The notes below the pieces were generated by a model. It did not search any database. It was not told the origin of the DNA and worked only from the letters and a program-made list of their open reading frames with translations. Position numbers and translations under genes: made by a program. From the NCBI GenBank assembly GCA_903866825.1, contig CAIPPE010000323.1, forward strand, positions 1-49,449: DNA of 49,449 bases, written 5' to 3'. This stretch comes from an uncultured Methylococcaceae bacterium (GTDB lineage: Bacteria > Pseudomonadota > Gammaproteobacteria > Methylococcales > Methylomonadaceae). Below are positions 19,088 through 29,457 of this stretch, in pieces. The number at the start of each line of letters is the position of its first letter. The first letter of the stretch is position 1.

Positions 19088-19958
19088 CAGAAGACCTCTC
19101 TTTGGTGGTTATTGACTTCGTAATGAGAGGAACCGACACTGATTTACTCCAAACTATCATTAATTCCCTATTGCGATCTAATAATGCTTTTGGCGTTGCC
19201 GTAATAGTAGCAAACGCTTTATTAGGTTCTGCTGTGAACTCATCGACCACAGCAACCGGATAACCCTGAGGAAAAGTTCCCCCCAAACCCGACGTTATTA
19301 GTAAGTCACCAGGTCGAATATCAGCGTTACTGGGCAGAAAAGGTAAAACCAATCGATTCATCTGACCACTACCCATTGCAATAGTTAACAATCCATTTCG
19401 ATTTACCTGGACAGGAATCGCATGATTTGGATCAGTAATCAACATAATCTCAGACGTAAATGGCAATGCTCTAAAAACTTGCCCTACAACTCCGTTGGCA
19501 TCTAACACTGGCTGTTGGGGATGAACACCAAAACGCGTCCCTTTGTTAACTACAACGATATGTTCATAAGGCGCCATATTAACCGATAATAATTCGGCCA
19601 CCAGTACCTGTTCACCTAATTTAAAAGAGTTTTCTAATAGCGCCCGTAAGCGAATATTTTCATTTTCCAAGGCCTCAAACTTAAGTAAACGAGATTGATG
19701 TATGATCTGTTCTTCACGCAACCGTTCATTTTCCAGTTTTAATGCCTGATATGAGCTAATTGAATGGGCCGCCTGCTCAACTATAGCTGTGGGCAAATCG
19801 ACCAAATATTTTATTGGATCAACGACAATTGAAAGTGTGCTACGAACTCCACTTACTTGGGAAGTTCTATACTCAGTGACAAGTAAAATAGTCGATGCAA
19901 TAACGGCTACCAATAAGCGCGTATTAATTGATGGGCCAGTGGTAAATATAAGTTTTAT
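19074..19958 (-). CDS. mreC: Rod-shape-determining protein MreC, probable ATA start
   Basis: Bitopic inner-membrane protein that links cytoplasmic MreB to periplasmic PBP2. It has a short cytoplasmic tail, one membrane helix, a coiled coil (ALKLENERLREEQ to LRALLENSF) and the beta-rich MreC core (GVVGQVF, DPNHAIPVQVNRNG, SGLGGTFPQGYPVAVV). The first standard start codon is a TTG at 19913, but that begins inside the membrane helix and has no ribosome site. Reading further upstream gives KLIFTTGPSINTRLLVAVI, which aligns with the conserved N-terminus of E. coli MreC (KPIFSRGPSLQIRLILAVL). The codon at the Met position is ATA, preceded by GAGG at seven bases. I therefore place the start at ATA 19958; a sequencing error for ATG is the alternative. 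It follows mreB by 88 bases. Confidence 0.88.
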   Translation of the reverse strand: MKLIFTTGPSINTRLLVAVIASTILLVTEYRTSQVSGVRSTLSIVVDPIKYLVDLPTAIVEQAAHSISSYQALKLENERLREEQIIHQSRLLKFEALENENIRLRALLENSFKLGEQVLVAELLSVNMAPYEHIVVVNKGTRFGVHPQQPVLDANGVVGQVFRALPFTSEIMLITDPNHAIPVQVNRNGLLTIAMGSGQMNRLVLPFLPSNADIRPGDLLITSGLGGTFPQGYPVAVVDEFTAEPNKAFATITATPKALLDRNRELMIVWSKSVSVPLITKSITTKERSSDEVK

Positions 19959-20046
19959 AGCAGCGCCTCGTATCGGTTAAAAGATAGTGTAACTCCGATG
20001 AAATGAAAAATAAGTTACAACCACAATTATCAACTCTAAGAAGATT

Positions 20047-21093
20047 TTACTCTAGGGAGAAGGTTGAAAGTCCCTTTCTATCTAATAGCTCTAGCACCAT
20101 GCCTCCTCCTCTCGCAACACATGTTAATGGGTCATCTGCAATGTGCACTGGCAAGCCTATTTCTTCTGAAATAAGCAAATCGATGTTTTTTAATAAAGCC
20201 CCACCCCCAGTTATATAAACCCCCCGATTTGCCACATCTGCCCCTAACTCTGGTGGCGTTTGCTCCAAGGCGACTTTGACTGCACTAATAATACCAGCCA
20301 AAGGTTCTTGTAAAGCCTCCAGAATTTCATTGCTGTTTAAAGAAAAACTTCTAGGCACGCCTTCTGCTAAATTTCGGCCTTTAACTTCAACCTCTTTAAC
20401 CTCCTTACCTGGATAAGCAGAACCAATAGCTATCTTTATTTTTTCAGCAGTGACCTCACCAATCAAAGTACCGTAGTTTTTCCGCACATAATTAATAATG
20501 GCCTCATCAAAACGATCACCGCCAATACGAACAGAGCTAGAATAAACGACGCCGTTCAAGGATATAACAGCCACTTCAGAAGTACCTGCACCGATATCAA
20601 GCACCATTGATCCACTTGGTTCATCGACAGGCAAACCAGCACCTATGGCCGCAGAAATTGGTTCCTCAATTAAATAGACTTCACGCGCACCAGCCATCGA
20701 AGCTGATTCTCGTATTGCTCGACGCTCAACCTGAGTTGATCCTGAAGGCACACAAATTAAAATCCGAGGACTGGGCCTCAACAAACGATTTTTTTTGTGA
20801 ACTTTCTCAATAAAAAAACGCAGCATGCGCTCAGTAATAGCAAAATCAGCAATAACTCCATCTTTTAATGGGCGTATGGCAGTAATATTGTTGGGCGTAC
20901 GCCCCAACATCAATTTTGCATCAGCACCCACCGCCGCGATTGTCTTTGCGCCACGAACCTTATCTTCTTTGATAGCAACAACAGAGGGTTCATTCAGTAC
21001 AATTCCTTGACCAGGAATGTAAATCAGTGTATTGGCCGTTCCTAGATCTATAGAGAGGTCATTAGAGAAAAGACCGCGAATTCTTTTGAACAT
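20047..21093 (-). CDS. mreB: Actin-like rod-shape protein MreB
   Basis: A 348-residue bacterial actin that forms membrane-bound filaments directing side-wall synthesis. Nucleotide-binding motifs are clear: phosphate 1 ([10 protein letters not shown]), phosphate 2 ([13 protein letters not shown]) and the adenosine motif ([12 protein letters not shown]). The N-terminal [13 protein letters not shown] and [11 protein letters not shown] are typical. It is the first gene of the mre-mrd run and is divergent from gatC across 242 bases, which should carry both promoters; I did not find convincing -35/-10 pairs there. Confidence 0.97.
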   Translation of the reverse strand: MFKRIRGLFSNDLSIDLGTANTLIYIPGQGIVLNEPSVVAIKEDKVRGAKTIAAVGADAKLMLGRTPNNITAIRPLKDGVIADFAITERMLRFFIEKVHKKNRLLRPSPRILICVPSGSTQVERRAIRESASMAGAREVYLIEEPISAAIGAGLPVDEPSGSMVLDIGAGTSEVAVISLNGVVYSSSVRIGGDRFDEAIINYVRKNYGTLIGEVTAEKIKIAIGSAYPGKEVKEVEVKGRNLAEGVPRSFSLNSNEILEALQEPLAGIISAVKVALEQTPPELGADVANRGVYITGGGALLKNIDLLISEEIGLPVHIADDPLTCVARGGGMVLELLDRKGLSTFSLE

Positions 21094-21335
21094 CGTTACC
21101 TGTTTCCTGTAGGGAATAAAAACCGTGATACTTTATCAATCAAGCTGGTATTTGGGCAAGATATAAGTATCGTATTTGTAGTAATATACTAAGCAATGGC
21201 TGAAGGTACAAGGTTAAAAGATGATACCCTCTGACTGAAAACTTCAACTTTTAACTTCAACCCCTTTTCTGTTGTCTTAACTTACAATGTTAACAGAATA
21301 GCAATGAATCAAACCGAATTAAAAGGGAGACAAAC

Positions 21336-21623
21336 ATGTCGTTAACGGCAAATGATGTAACTCAAATTGCACACTTGGCGCGTTTGGGAATTGATAAGCA
21401 AGATATCGTGTCTTACACGAAAGATCTATCAGGCATATTGGACTTAATGACTCAAATGAGTGAACTCAATACTGATAATGTAGACCCTATGGCACACCCG
21501 ATGGATCAAGCGCAACGCCTAAGAGCCGATAGCATCTCGGAACCAGACAATCGCGAAAAATTTATGTCCATTGCGCCACAGGCAGAAGCAGGACTTTATC
21601 TTGTGCCCAAAGTGATAGAGTAA
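21336..21623 (+). CDS. gatC: Asp-tRNA(Asn)/Glu-tRNA(Gln) amidotransferase subunit C
   Basis: The 95-residue small subunit that stabilises GatA and GatB. Family motifs are VTQIAHLARLGI and DNVDPMAHP, and the C-terminus has FMSIAPQAEAGLYLVPKVIE. A GGGAGA ribosome site precedes the ATG. It is the first gene of the gatCAB operon, which makes Gln-tRNA(Gln) and/or Asn-tRNA(Asn) from misacylated tRNAs. Confidence 0.94.
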   Translation: MSLTANDVTQIAHLARLGIDKQDIVSYTKDLSGILDLMTQMSELNTDNVDPMAHPMDQAQRLRADSISEPDNREKFMSIAPQAEAGLYLVPKVIE

Positions 21624-21638
21624 AGGAAACCTATAAAA

Positions 21639-23090
21639 ATGCATACGAAATCATTAACAGAATTGGCCCATGGCTTACGTTCGGGCGAATTTTCAAGTGT
21701 AGAACTCACCCAACATTTTTTAAAGCGAATTCAACAGCATCAAGATTTAAACGCTTATATCACCGTCACTGAAGAAATTGCCTTACAAAATGCTATTGCT
21801 GCAGATACCCAGCTCGCTAACGGACAAGTTGCAGCTCTCACAGGGATACCGATTGCCCAAAAAGATATTTTCTGTACCTTGGACATCAAAACAAGCTGTG
21901 GTTCAAAAATGCTAGATAACTTCATTGCTCCCTATAATGCCACCGTCATTGAGAAATTTAATCAAGCCGGTGCGGTACTGCTAGGTAAACTCAATATGGA
22001 TGAATTTGCCATGGGTTCATCGAACGAAACTAGTTATTACGGTGCTGTTAAAAACCCCTGGAACGTTAACACCGTTCCTGGTGGCTCATCAGGAGGCTCG
22101 GGTGCGGCAGTTGCCGCACGATTAGCGGCCTGTGCAACGGGAACCGATACCGGGGGATCTATACGCCAACCAGCAGCTCATTGTGGTATTACAGGGTTAA
22201 AGCCTACTTACGGACGCGTATCCCGTTATGGCATGATTGCGTATGCCTCCAGCCTGGACCAAGGTGGCCCCATGGCGCGTAGCGCGGAAGATGCGGCCAT
22301 ACTTTTACAAACCATGGCTGGATTTGATCCCAAAGACTCCACTAGTGTGGACTTAATCGTACCTGATTATAGTGCAGGATTGAATAACTCTCTGGCTGGA
22401 TTAAAGATTGGCTTGCCTAAGGAATTCTTTAGCAACGATTTAAACAGTGATATGGCGGCAACACTTGAAACCGCTATTAATGAATACCGTAAGCTAGGAG
22501 CAGAAATCAAAGAAGTATCCATGCCTAATCTTAAACTGGCTATTCCAGCTTACTATGTTATTGCACCGGCAGAATGTTCAGCGAATTTATCCCGTTTTGA
22601 TGGCGTTCGTTTTGGCTACCGCTGCGAAAATCCAGTGGATTTAACTGATCTCTATACCCGCTCTCGTGGCGAAGGCTTTGGTAAAGAAGTAAAACGGCGC
22701 ATTCTGATGGGTACTTATGCTTTATCCACCGGCTATTACGATGCTTATTATGTTAAAGCACAAAAAATTAGGCGACTCATCAGTGACGACTTTAAAAATG
22801 CCTTGACCGAAGTCGATGTCATCATGGGGCCGGTGACACCCACTCCGGCTTTTGGCATTGGTGAAAAAATAGCGGATCCCATAAAAATGTACTTATCGGA
22901 TATTTATACGATTGCTATCAATCTGGCTGGCCTACCTGCTTTATCTATTCCCGCAGGCTTTATTAACGGCCTACCGGTAGGTCTACAAATCATTGGTAAT
23001 TACTTTACCGAAGACCGTTTATTGAACATTGCTCATCAGTATCAACAGGTCACCGATTGGCATCAACACACGCCTAAAGGCTTTGAATAA
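21639..23090 (+). CDS. gatA: Asp-tRNA(Asn)/Glu-tRNA(Gln) amidotransferase subunit A
   Basis: A 483-residue amidase-signature enzyme that releases ammonia from glutamine for the GatB kinase-transamidase. The catalytic Lys75 (IPIAQKDIF), the Gly-Ser loop GGSSGGS (148-154) and the nucleophile Ser174 ([11 protein letters not shown]) are in place. It begins 15 bases after gatC with an AGGAAA ribosome site. Confidence 0.96.
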   Translation: MHTKSLTELAHGLRSGEFSSVELTQHFLKRIQQHQDLNAYITVTEEIALQNAIAADTQLANGQVAALTGIPIAQKDIFCTLDIKTSCGSKMLDNFIAPYNATVIEKFNQAGAVLLGKLNMDEFAMGSSNETSYYGAVKNPWNVNTVPGGSSGGSGAAVAARLAACATGTDTGGSIRQPAAHCGITGLKPTYGRVSRYGMIAYASSLDQGGPMARSAEDAAILLQTMAGFDPKDSTSVDLIVPDYSAGLNNSLAGLKIGLPKEFFSNDLNSDMAATLETAINEYRKLGAEIKEVSMPNLKLAIPAYYVIAPAECSANLSRFDGVRFGYRCENPVDLTDLYTRSRGEGFGKEVKRRILMGTYALSTGYYDAYYVKAQKIRRLISDDFKNALTEVDVIMGPVTPTPAFGIGEKIADPIKMYLSDIYTIAINLAGLPALSIPAGFINGLPVGLQIIGNYFTEDRLLNIAHQYQQVTDWHQHTPKGFE

Positions 23091-23100
23091 GGAGATAACA

Positions 23101-24534
23101 ATGGAATGGGAAACAGTAATCGGCTTGGAAATTCATACCCAACTCGCCACACAATCAAAAATATTTTCCGGTGCTTCAACCGCATATGGTGCTGAACCCA
23201 ATACCCAGGCCTGTGCCGTTGATTTAGGCTTACCCGGTGTTTTACCTGTGTTAAACGAAGAAGCGGTAAGACTGGCGGTCATCTTTGGTATGGCGATTGA
23301 AGCCAACATTGAGCCTTATTCGGTGTTTGCCAGAAAAAATTACTTTTACCCTGACTTACCAAAAGGCTATCAAATTAGCCAAATGGATCATCCTATCGTG
23401 GGACAAGGTCACTTGGATATTGAGGTAGACGGAGAAACTAAACGCATCGGCATTACTCGTGCTCATCTTGAAGAAGATGCGGGCAAATCATTACATGAAA
23501 GTTTTCATGGCTTAACGGGTATCGATTTAAACCGTGCAGGAACACCGTTATTAGAAATCGTCTCAGAGCCGGACATGCGTTCGGCTAAAGAAGCGGTTGC
23601 CTATATGCGCAAATTGCATGAACTGGTTCGTTATTTAGGCATCTGTGATGGTAACATGCAAGAAGGCTCTTTCCGTTGCGATGCCAACGTCTCAGTACGC
23701 CCCAAAGGTCAACAAGCATTCGGCACACGCGCAGAAATCAAAAACATTAACTCATTTAAGTTTGTTGAGAAAGCCATCAATCATGAAATTGAACGGCAAA
23801 TTGAACTGATTGAAAATGGCGGTAAAGTAGTTCAGGAAACCCGCTTATACGATTCAGTCAAAGATGAAACCCGCTCTATGCGCAGCAAAGAAGAGGCTAA
23901 CGACTACCGCTACTTTCCAGACCCTGACTTATTACCCGTGCTGATAGATGAATCGTTTAAATCGCAAATTAAAGCAAGTTTACCCGAATTACCTCAGGCT
24001 AAAAAACACCGCTTTAAAACGGACTACCAATTAGATGATGAAAGCGCCACTATTTTAACGACTTCACGGCCCTTAGCCGATTACTTTGAATCCACGCTTA
24101 AAACATCAAAATCTGAGCCTAAATTGTGCGCCAACTGGATTACCGGTGATTTATCGGCTGCGCTCAACAAAGCAGGACTGGAAATTACAGACTCCCCCAT
24201 TAGTGATGAACGCTTGGCCGGTTTATTAACGCGTATTAGCGATAATACTATTTCAGGAAAAATTGCTAAACAGGTCTTTGACCTGCTTTGGCAATCGATC
24301 GCAACAGCGGATGAAATTATTGCAGAACAAGGCTTAAAACAAATTACTGACACAGGTGCCATTGAAGCCATCATCGATAAAATTATTGCTGATAATCAAG
24401 GTCAGGTTGAACAATACCGAAGTGGTAAAGATAAAGTATTCGCTTTCTTTGTAGGTCAGGTCATGAAAGAAATGAAGGGTAAAGCGAATCCAGCAGAAGT
24501 GAATAAACTGTTAAAAACTAAACTGCAAGCTTAG
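23101..24534 (+). CDS. gatB: Asp-tRNA(Asn)/Glu-tRNA(Gln) amidotransferase subunit B
   Basis: A 477-residue subunit that phosphorylates the misacylated tRNA carboxylate and transfers ammonia to it. The N-terminal catalytic core has [31 protein letters not shown] and EEDAGKSLH. The tail domain (YqeY-like, about 325-475) binds tRNA and ends [16 protein letters not shown]. The frame is open upstream to 23029 inside gatA, but the ATG at 23101 has an AGGAGA site and matches the family start. Confidence 0.96.
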   Translation: MEWETVIGLEIHTQLATQSKIFSGASTAYGAEPNTQACAVDLGLPGVLPVLNEEAVRLAVIFGMAIEANIEPYSVFARKNYFYPDLPKGYQISQMDHPIVGQGHLDIEVDGETKRIGITRAHLEEDAGKSLHESFHGLTGIDLNRAGTPLLEIVSEPDMRSAKEAVAYMRKLHELVRYLGICDGNMQEGSFRCDANVSVRPKGQQAFGTRAEIKNINSFKFVEKAINHEIERQIELIENGGKVVQETRLYDSVKDETRSMRSKEEANDYRYFPDPDLLPVLIDESFKSQIKASLPELPQAKKHRFKTDYQLDDESATILTTSRPLADYFESTLKTSKSEPKLCANWITGDLSAALNKAGLEITDSPISDERLAGLLTRISDNTISGKIAKQVFDLLWQSIATADEIIAEQGLKQITDTGAIEAIIDKIIADNQGQVEQYRSGKDKVFAFFVGQVMKEMKGKANPAEVNKLLKTKLQA

Positions 24535-24555
24535 AAACAGCTTGATTGGAAAGCA

Positions 24556-24585
24556 AAAAAACGGGAGCCTAGACTCCCGTTTTTT
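24556..24585. terminator. Bidirectional rho-independent terminator (gatB / amtB)
   Basis: A hairpin CGGGAG-CCTAGA-CTCCCG (24562-24579) is extended by an A-tract on its left and a T-tract on its right. It ends gatCAB on the plus strand and amtB on the minus strand, which converge here. Confidence 0.9.
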
Positions 24586-24605
24586 CAATTAAATAAGCAT
24601 TACAT

Positions 24606-26003
24606 TTACAAATGGTAAGCTGTTTCACCGTGCTCGGAAATGTCCAAACCTTCACGTTCGACTTCTTCACTTACTCTTAAGCCAATCACGATATCAATTA
24701 ATTTAAAAGCGACAAAAGACACAATGCCTGACCAAACTATACTAGTACCTACCCCCCAAAGCTGGCTAATAAACTGCGTTGAAAAGCTGTATTCAGCAAC
24801 ACCATTAGCAACATAATCCCAAACTCCTGTACCACCTAATGCTGGGTTTGCTACTACTGCAGTTCCTAACGCCCCAATAATTCCACCAATCCCATGAACA
24901 CCAAATGCGTCTAATGAATCATCATAACCCAGGAGGCTCTTCAGACTTGTCACAGCAATGAAACAAGCCACCCCTGCAACCAACCCTAATACGATAGAAC
25001 CCATTGGCCCTGCCCAACCACAAGCCGGAGTGATTGCAACTAAACCAGCAATCGCTCCAGAAGCCCCTCCTAACATACTTGGTTTACCCCGAATAACCCA
25101 TTCAGCTCCACTCCAAGCCAATGTGGCAGCGGCACTTGCTAATAATGTGTTAACAAAAACCAAGGTAGAAAGACCATTAGCTTCTAAATTAGAACCCACA
25201 TTAAAACCAAACCAACCCACCCATAACAAGGAAGCACCAATCATTGTCATAGGCACACTATGTGGAGCCAGAGATTCTTTGTTATAACCAATACGTTTAC
25301 CAACTATCAAACATCCTACCAAACCAGCAATACCAGCGTTGATATGGACAACTGTACCGCCCGCAAAGTCCAACGCACCTTTTTGAAATAGAAAACCTGC
25401 TGTCGCACCTGCAGTCGTACCCGCTGCTGCATCAGTATAGGCATCAGGACCTGCCCAATACCAAACCATGTGAGCAATTGGCAAATAAGCAAAGGTAAAC
25501 CAAATTACCATAAACAATAAAATCGCTGAAAATTTAACACGTTCAGCAAAAGCACCAATAATTAACGCTGGAGTGATACCCGCAAAAGTTAGCTGAAATG
25601 CGACATAGATATATTCGGGAATATAAACACCTTTGGTGAAACTGGCAGCCATCGAATCTGGCGTTATACCTGACAGAAACAACTTACCAAACCCACCAAT
25701 AAAAGGGCTACCTTCTGTAAAGGCTAAGCTGTAACCATAAAGAGCCCATAATACGGCTATCAAGGAAAAAATAATAAAAACCTGCATTAATACAGAGAGC
25801 ATGTTTTTGGCACGTACCATACCGCCATAAAACAATGCCAAACCTGGAATAACCATTAGAATAACAAGAACAGTTGCCACTATCATCCAGGCCGTATCGC
25901 CTTTATTAACACTAGGAGCTACTACCGTAGCAGGATCAGCCAAGGCAAATCCGGCAAAACTCAACAAAGCAACAAAAATAAAGCTATTAAATAAATGTTT
26001 CAT
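24606..26003 (-). CDS. amtB: Ammonium transporter AmtB
   Basis: A 465-residue trimeric inner-membrane ammonium channel. It has a signal peptide (MKHLFNSFIFVALLSFAGFA) and eleven membrane helices. The twin histidines of the pore are in VVHINAGIAGLV and FGVHGIGGIIG. The ATG at 26003 has a GGGGA ribosome site; an in-frame ATG five codons upstream lacks one. It lies 18 bases after glnK, the near-universal glnK-amtB pair in which GlnK plugs the channel when nitrogen is plentiful. It should be expressed from the sigma-54 promoter upstream of glnK. Confidence 0.96.
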   Translation of the reverse strand: MKHLFNSFIFVALLSFAGFALADPATVVAPSVNKGDTAWMIVATVLVILMVIPGLALFYGGMVRAKNMLSVLMQVFIIFSLIAVLWALYGYSLAFTEGSPFIGGFGKLFLSGITPDSMAASFTKGVYIPEYIYVAFQLTFAGITPALIIGAFAERVKFSAILLFMVIWFTFAYLPIAHMVWYWAGPDAYTDAAAGTTAGATAGFLFQKGALDFAGGTVVHINAGIAGLVGCLIVGKRIGYNKESLAPHSVPMTMIGASLLWVGWFGFNVGSNLEANGLSTLVFVNTLLASAAATLAWSGAEWVIRGKPSMLGGASGAIAGLVAITPACGWAGPMGSIVLGLVAGVACFIAVTSLKSLLGYDDSLDAFGVHGIGGIIGALGTAVVANPALGGTGVWDYVANGVAEYSFSTQFISQLWGVGTSIVWSGIVSFVAFKLIDIVIGLRVSEEVEREGLDISEHGETAYHL

Positions 26004-26021
26004 AATTCCCCCAATCAAAGA

Positions 26022-26399
<378 letters not shown>

Positions 26400-26407
26400 T
26401 TAAAGAA

Positions 26408-26423
26408 AGCAGAGACTGTGCCA
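26408..26423 (-). promoter_or_regulatory. Sigma-54 promoter of glnK-amtB
   Basis: On the minus strand the sequence reads TGGCAC-AGTCT-CTGCT, one base from the consensus TGGCAC-N5-TTGCW, with exact GG-N10-GC spacing. The predicted transcript begins near 26396, leaving a leader of about 36 bases to the glnK ATG. Confidence 0.85.
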
Positions 26424-26563
26424 AATACAATTTCATCATTATTTTATTACCCAAGCACATTCAAAAATGCACTATCCTTAAGGTAATAAATAAATCGTTA
26501 GTAGCATAAAACAAGAAAAATCCAGAGAAACGCTTAATTATCACCCCTACATTCCTAATTATG

Positions 26564-26609
26564 CGCACCGGATCAGAGCAATTAAACCATTTAGACCCAT
26601 ATTGGTGCA
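26564..26609 (-). promoter_or_regulatory. Two NtrC-like boxes upstream of glnK
   Basis: On the plus strand, CGCACC-GGATC-AGAGCA (26564-26580) and AGACCC-ATATT-GGTGCA (26593-26609) both resemble the NtrC site TGCACC-N5-GGTGCA. Their centres are 29 bp apart, close to the spacing of paired NtrC sites at E. coli glnA. They lie about 175-205 bp upstream of the predicted glnK start. With the sigma-54 promoter they account for most of the 358-bp gap before ntrC; I see nothing else there. Confidence 0.7.
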
Positions 26610-26718
26610 CTTATACATCTAATCTGGTAGAAAGATCATGATTGATAAAATCGATCAAAAAAACGCTATTAATACCAAAACACATTTATAAACAGGTCTT
26701 CAAAAGAATTGTTAGTAA

Positions 26719-28140
26719 TTACTCGTCTGATTCGATTCCCAACTCCTTTATCTTCCGCGTCAAAGTATTTCGACCATAACCCAACAAAATTGACGCTTCA
26801 TGACGCCTGCCATGAGTAAAATCAAGAGCTGCTTTAATTAAAATCGCTTCAACGGTGGGTATTGTATGTTTCGCAACTTCTGGTTCTTTTGAAAGAAGCT
26901 GCAGATCAACCCAATTTCTAAGTAACGTTTCCCAATCGGTTCCAGCATTATCTTTTTCGATTGGAGCACTCAGTAACTCAGGAGGCAAATCATGTAAATG
27001 TATTTCTCTACTAGAGGCCATTACCGTTAACCAACGGCAACTATTTTCTAATTGCCTGACATTTCCAGGCCATTCTAGAGTACTTAAATAAGTCTCTGCA
27101 TCAGGTTTCAAAACCTTATTCTCAACCCCTAGCTCCGAAGCGGCCTGCTGCAAAAAATGGCGCAACAACAAAGGAATATCTTGCTTTCTCTCACGCAAAG
27201 CAGGGATATGAATTCGAATGACATTTAAGCGATGAAACAGATCCTCACGGAAACGTCCCTGCTCAACCAGCACCTCAAGATTTTGATGCGTTGCTGCAAT
27301 AATACGTACATCAACCTTTATAGCTAAATGAGCGCCAACAGGATAAAACTCACCATCGGCCAACACTCTTAATAATCGGGTTTGTAGCTCTGCAGGCATA
27401 TCACCTATTTCATCTAGAAATAGAGTTCCCCCATTGGCCTGCTCAAAGCGCCCTGCTCGCCGTGCTTGAGCGCCAGTAAATGCTCCCTTCTCATGCCCAA
27501 ATAGCTCAGATTCCATCAAGTCTTTTGGAATCGCGGCCATATTCAAAGCAATAAAAGGACTTTTAGACCTAGGACTATGTCGATGCAATGCCTTAGCAAC
27601 TAATTCTTTACCTGTACCTGACTCACCATTAATAAGCACAGTAATATGTGACCTTGCCAAACGACCTATCGCCCGAAAAACCTCTTGCATCGCTGGCGCC
27701 TCACCAATAATTTCTGGTGTTGGCTCACTACTAACGTTCGCAGAACGGGAAGCATCATTTTGCTGCTGACGTCCGTGTAAACAAGCACGCTGCGCAAGAC
27801 TAACAACCTCCTTAATATCAAAAGGTTTAGGCAAATATTCGAAAGCCCCTCCATGAAAAGCAGATACTGCACTTTCCAAATCAGAATGCGCTGTCATTAC
27901 AATCACAGGCAAATTAGGATGGCTCAATTGAACTTTATCCAAAAGCTCTAAACCATCCATACCGGGCATACGAATATCAGTTATCAGTGCATCGGGTAAA
28001 TCACCGCTTAAAGCACTGAGTAAATCCTGTCCCGCTGAAAAAGTACGAGTGATAATATTGGCTTTTTGTAAAGCCTTCTCAACAACCCAACGAATCGATT
28101 TATCATCATCAATAATCCAGACAGTATCAGGCTTAGTCAT
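26719..28140 (-). CDS. glnG: Nitrogen regulator NtrC (NR-I), sigma-54 activator
   Basis: A 473-residue response regulator, also called ntrC. The receiver domain (1-120) has phospho-acceptor Asp55 ([14 protein letters not shown]). The AAA+ domain has Walker A GESGTGKE (172-179) and the sigma-54 contact loop GAFTGA (219-224). The C-terminal helix-turn-helix is of the Fis type ([21 protein letters not shown]). NtrC-P remodels sigma-54 polymerase at the promoters described in this window. It overlaps ntrB by eight bases, the usual coupled order. Confidence 0.96.
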   Translation of the reverse strand: MTKPDTVWIIDDDKSIRWVVEKALQKANIITRTFSAGQDLLSALSGDLPDALITDIRMPGMDGLELLDKVQLSHPNLPVIVMTAHSDLESAVSAFHGGAFEYLPKPFDIKEVVSLAQRACLHGRQQQNDASRSANVSSEPTPEIIGEAPAMQEVFRAIGRLARSHITVLINGESGTGKELVAKALHRHSPRSKSPFIALNMAAIPKDLMESELFGHEKGAFTGAQARRAGRFEQANGGTLFLDEIGDMPAELQTRLLRVLADGEFYPVGAHLAIKVDVRIIAATHQNLEVLVEQGRFREDLFHRLNVIRIHIPALRERKQDIPLLLRHFLQQAASELGVENKVLKPDAETYLSTLEWPGNVRQLENSCRWLTVMASSREIHLHDLPPELLSAPIEKDNAGTDWETLLRNWVDLQLLSKEPEVAKHTIPTVEAILIKAALDFTHGRRHEASILLGYGRNTLTRKIKELGIESDE

Positions 28141-29182
28141 GACCTACTCCCATTGGCAAAAATATTGAAAATATAGTATTTCCTGGCTGACTATTGCACT
28201 CTATTAAACCGTTATGCTGAGTAATCAAGGCTTGCGCAATTGACAAACCCAAACCAGTTCCTTCTGCCCGACCAGTAATCATGGGGTAGAATATTTGATT
28301 CATCATACTGGCATCTATGCCAGGCCCGCTATCAATAATGTCACATTTAACCGCTAATTTATAACGTTTACGACCAATATTCATATGCCGATGTATACGC
28401 GTTTTAAAAATTATCCTCCCCTTTCCCTCCATGGCCTGCACGGCATTTTTAGCAATATTTAAAATTGCTTGAATAAGTTGATCCTTATCCGCAAAAATTT
28501 CAGGAATACTGGGGTCATAATCATTTTGGATACTCAAACTCCCGCTCGATTCTGCTTGAACTAATTGCCTTACTCGCTCCAATACTTCATGAATATTGAT
28601 GGATTTTTTGTTCGGCAACTTATTTGGCCCTAACATTTTGTCTAACAAACCCTGCAAACGATCGGATTCGGCAATAATAATTTGGGTGTACTCTTTTAGA
28701 TCTGGATCATCCAACTCCAAATCCAGCAATTGCGCTGCCCCCCGCAACCCACCTAAAGGATTTTTGATTTCATGAGCCAATCCTCTAACAAGCAATCTAG
28801 CTGTATTCTGCTGTGTCAATAGCTGTTCTTCCTTAGAGATACGTAAATGATTATCGACTTGTTGAAATTCCACCAATATCTCATTCACTTTCTCATCAAC
28901 TAATAATGGTGTAGCGCTAAAATTAGTTGTTACATTATGCGGCATCCGACTTAAGGTCAATGCACGATCAACTAAAGGTTCAGACATCGCTAATGACTGC
29001 CTCAGATTGATAAGTAATGCAGGATCAGATGCCTTAAATAACTCATCAGCACTTTGCCCTACTAAATGATGAGCGCTATCAGCAAACAGAATTTCACCTG
29101 TTGTATTAATAAAAGTAAGTATTAATTCACGATCAAACAATAATATTGCAGTATTAAGATGATCCAACATTCGTTTATACAT
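28133..29182 (-). CDS. glnL: Nitrogen sensor kinase/phosphatase NtrB (NR-II)
   Basis: A 349-residue cytoplasmic histidine kinase, also called ntrB. An N-terminal PAS domain (about 1-110) leads to the H-box with His137 (RGLAHEIKNPLGGLRGA), the N-box (ILNIAKNAVQAME) and G-boxes (DSGPGID and GRAEGTGLGLSIAQ). PII proteins switch it from kinase to phosphatase when nitrogen is plentiful. A sigma-54 promoter about 50 bases upstream and an NtrC box suggest that ntrBC is autoregulated and separate from glnA, which ends at its own terminator. Confidence 0.95.
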   Translation of the reverse strand: MYKRMLDHLNTAILLFDRELILTFINTTGEILFADSAHHLVGQSADELFKASDPALLINLRQSLAMSEPLVDRALTLSRMPHNVTTNFSATPLLVDEKVNEILVEFQQVDNHLRISKEEQLLTQQNTARLLVRGLAHEIKNPLGGLRGAAQLLDLELDDPDLKEYTQIIIAESDRLQGLLDKMLGPNKLPNKKSINIHEVLERVRQLVQAESSGSLSIQNDYDPSIPEIFADKDQLIQAILNIAKNAVQAMEGKGRIIFKTRIHRHMNIGRKRYKLAVKCDIIDSGPGIDASMMNQIFYPMITGRAEGTGLGLSIAQALITQHNGLIECNSQPGNTIFSIFLPMGVGHD

Positions 29183-29232
29183 TGTCGTTTTAATCAGTCC
29201 TTTTTGATATAGCGATTTATTCCTTTTAATGA

Positions 29233-29248
29233 AGCAATTAATAGACCA
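29233..29248 (-). promoter_or_regulatory. Sigma-54 promoter of ntrBC
   Basis: The minus strand reads TGGTCT-ATTAA-TTGCT, with exact GG-N10-GC spacing and a perfect -12 element. The -24 element keeps the essential TGG. The predicted start is near 29222, about 40 bases before the ntrB ATG. Confidence 0.72.
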
Positions 29249-29310
29249 AGCTTAAAGGGAATGGAGCATTTAGAAATCTTTTATCATTATACCCACAATA
29301 AATACAAAAA

Positions 29311-29327
29311 CGCACCATAATGGGTCA
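29311..29327 (-). promoter_or_regulatory. NtrC-like box upstream of ntrBC
   Basis: CGCACC-ATAAT-GGGTCA on the plus strand has the same form as the boxes at glnK and the porin. Its centre is about 97 bp upstream of the predicted ntrB start, a normal enhancer distance. Confidence 0.7.
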
Positions 29328-29393
29328 AAAGATTGCCCACCAATAACATTTATTTATTAATTAACCAGTTAAAATCGGCAATATTAAGGGCAT

Positions 29394-29426
29394 AAAAAAC
29401 CCCGCTAAGCATTGAAGCTTGCGGGG
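29394..29426 (-). terminator. Rho-independent terminator of glnA
   Basis: On the minus strand a stem CCCCGCAAGCTT...AAGC..GCGGGG is followed by six T residues. It begins about 32 bases after the glnA stop and separates glnA from ntrBC. Confidence 0.88.
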
Positions 29427-29457
29427 TCTTTAAGCTCTGGGACTGTCTGAAACAGAC

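Noticed and set aside
19074-19913. mreC starting at the TTG
   Set aside because: It would begin inside the membrane helix, without a ribosome site, and would discard a conserved N-terminus; kept only as the alternative.
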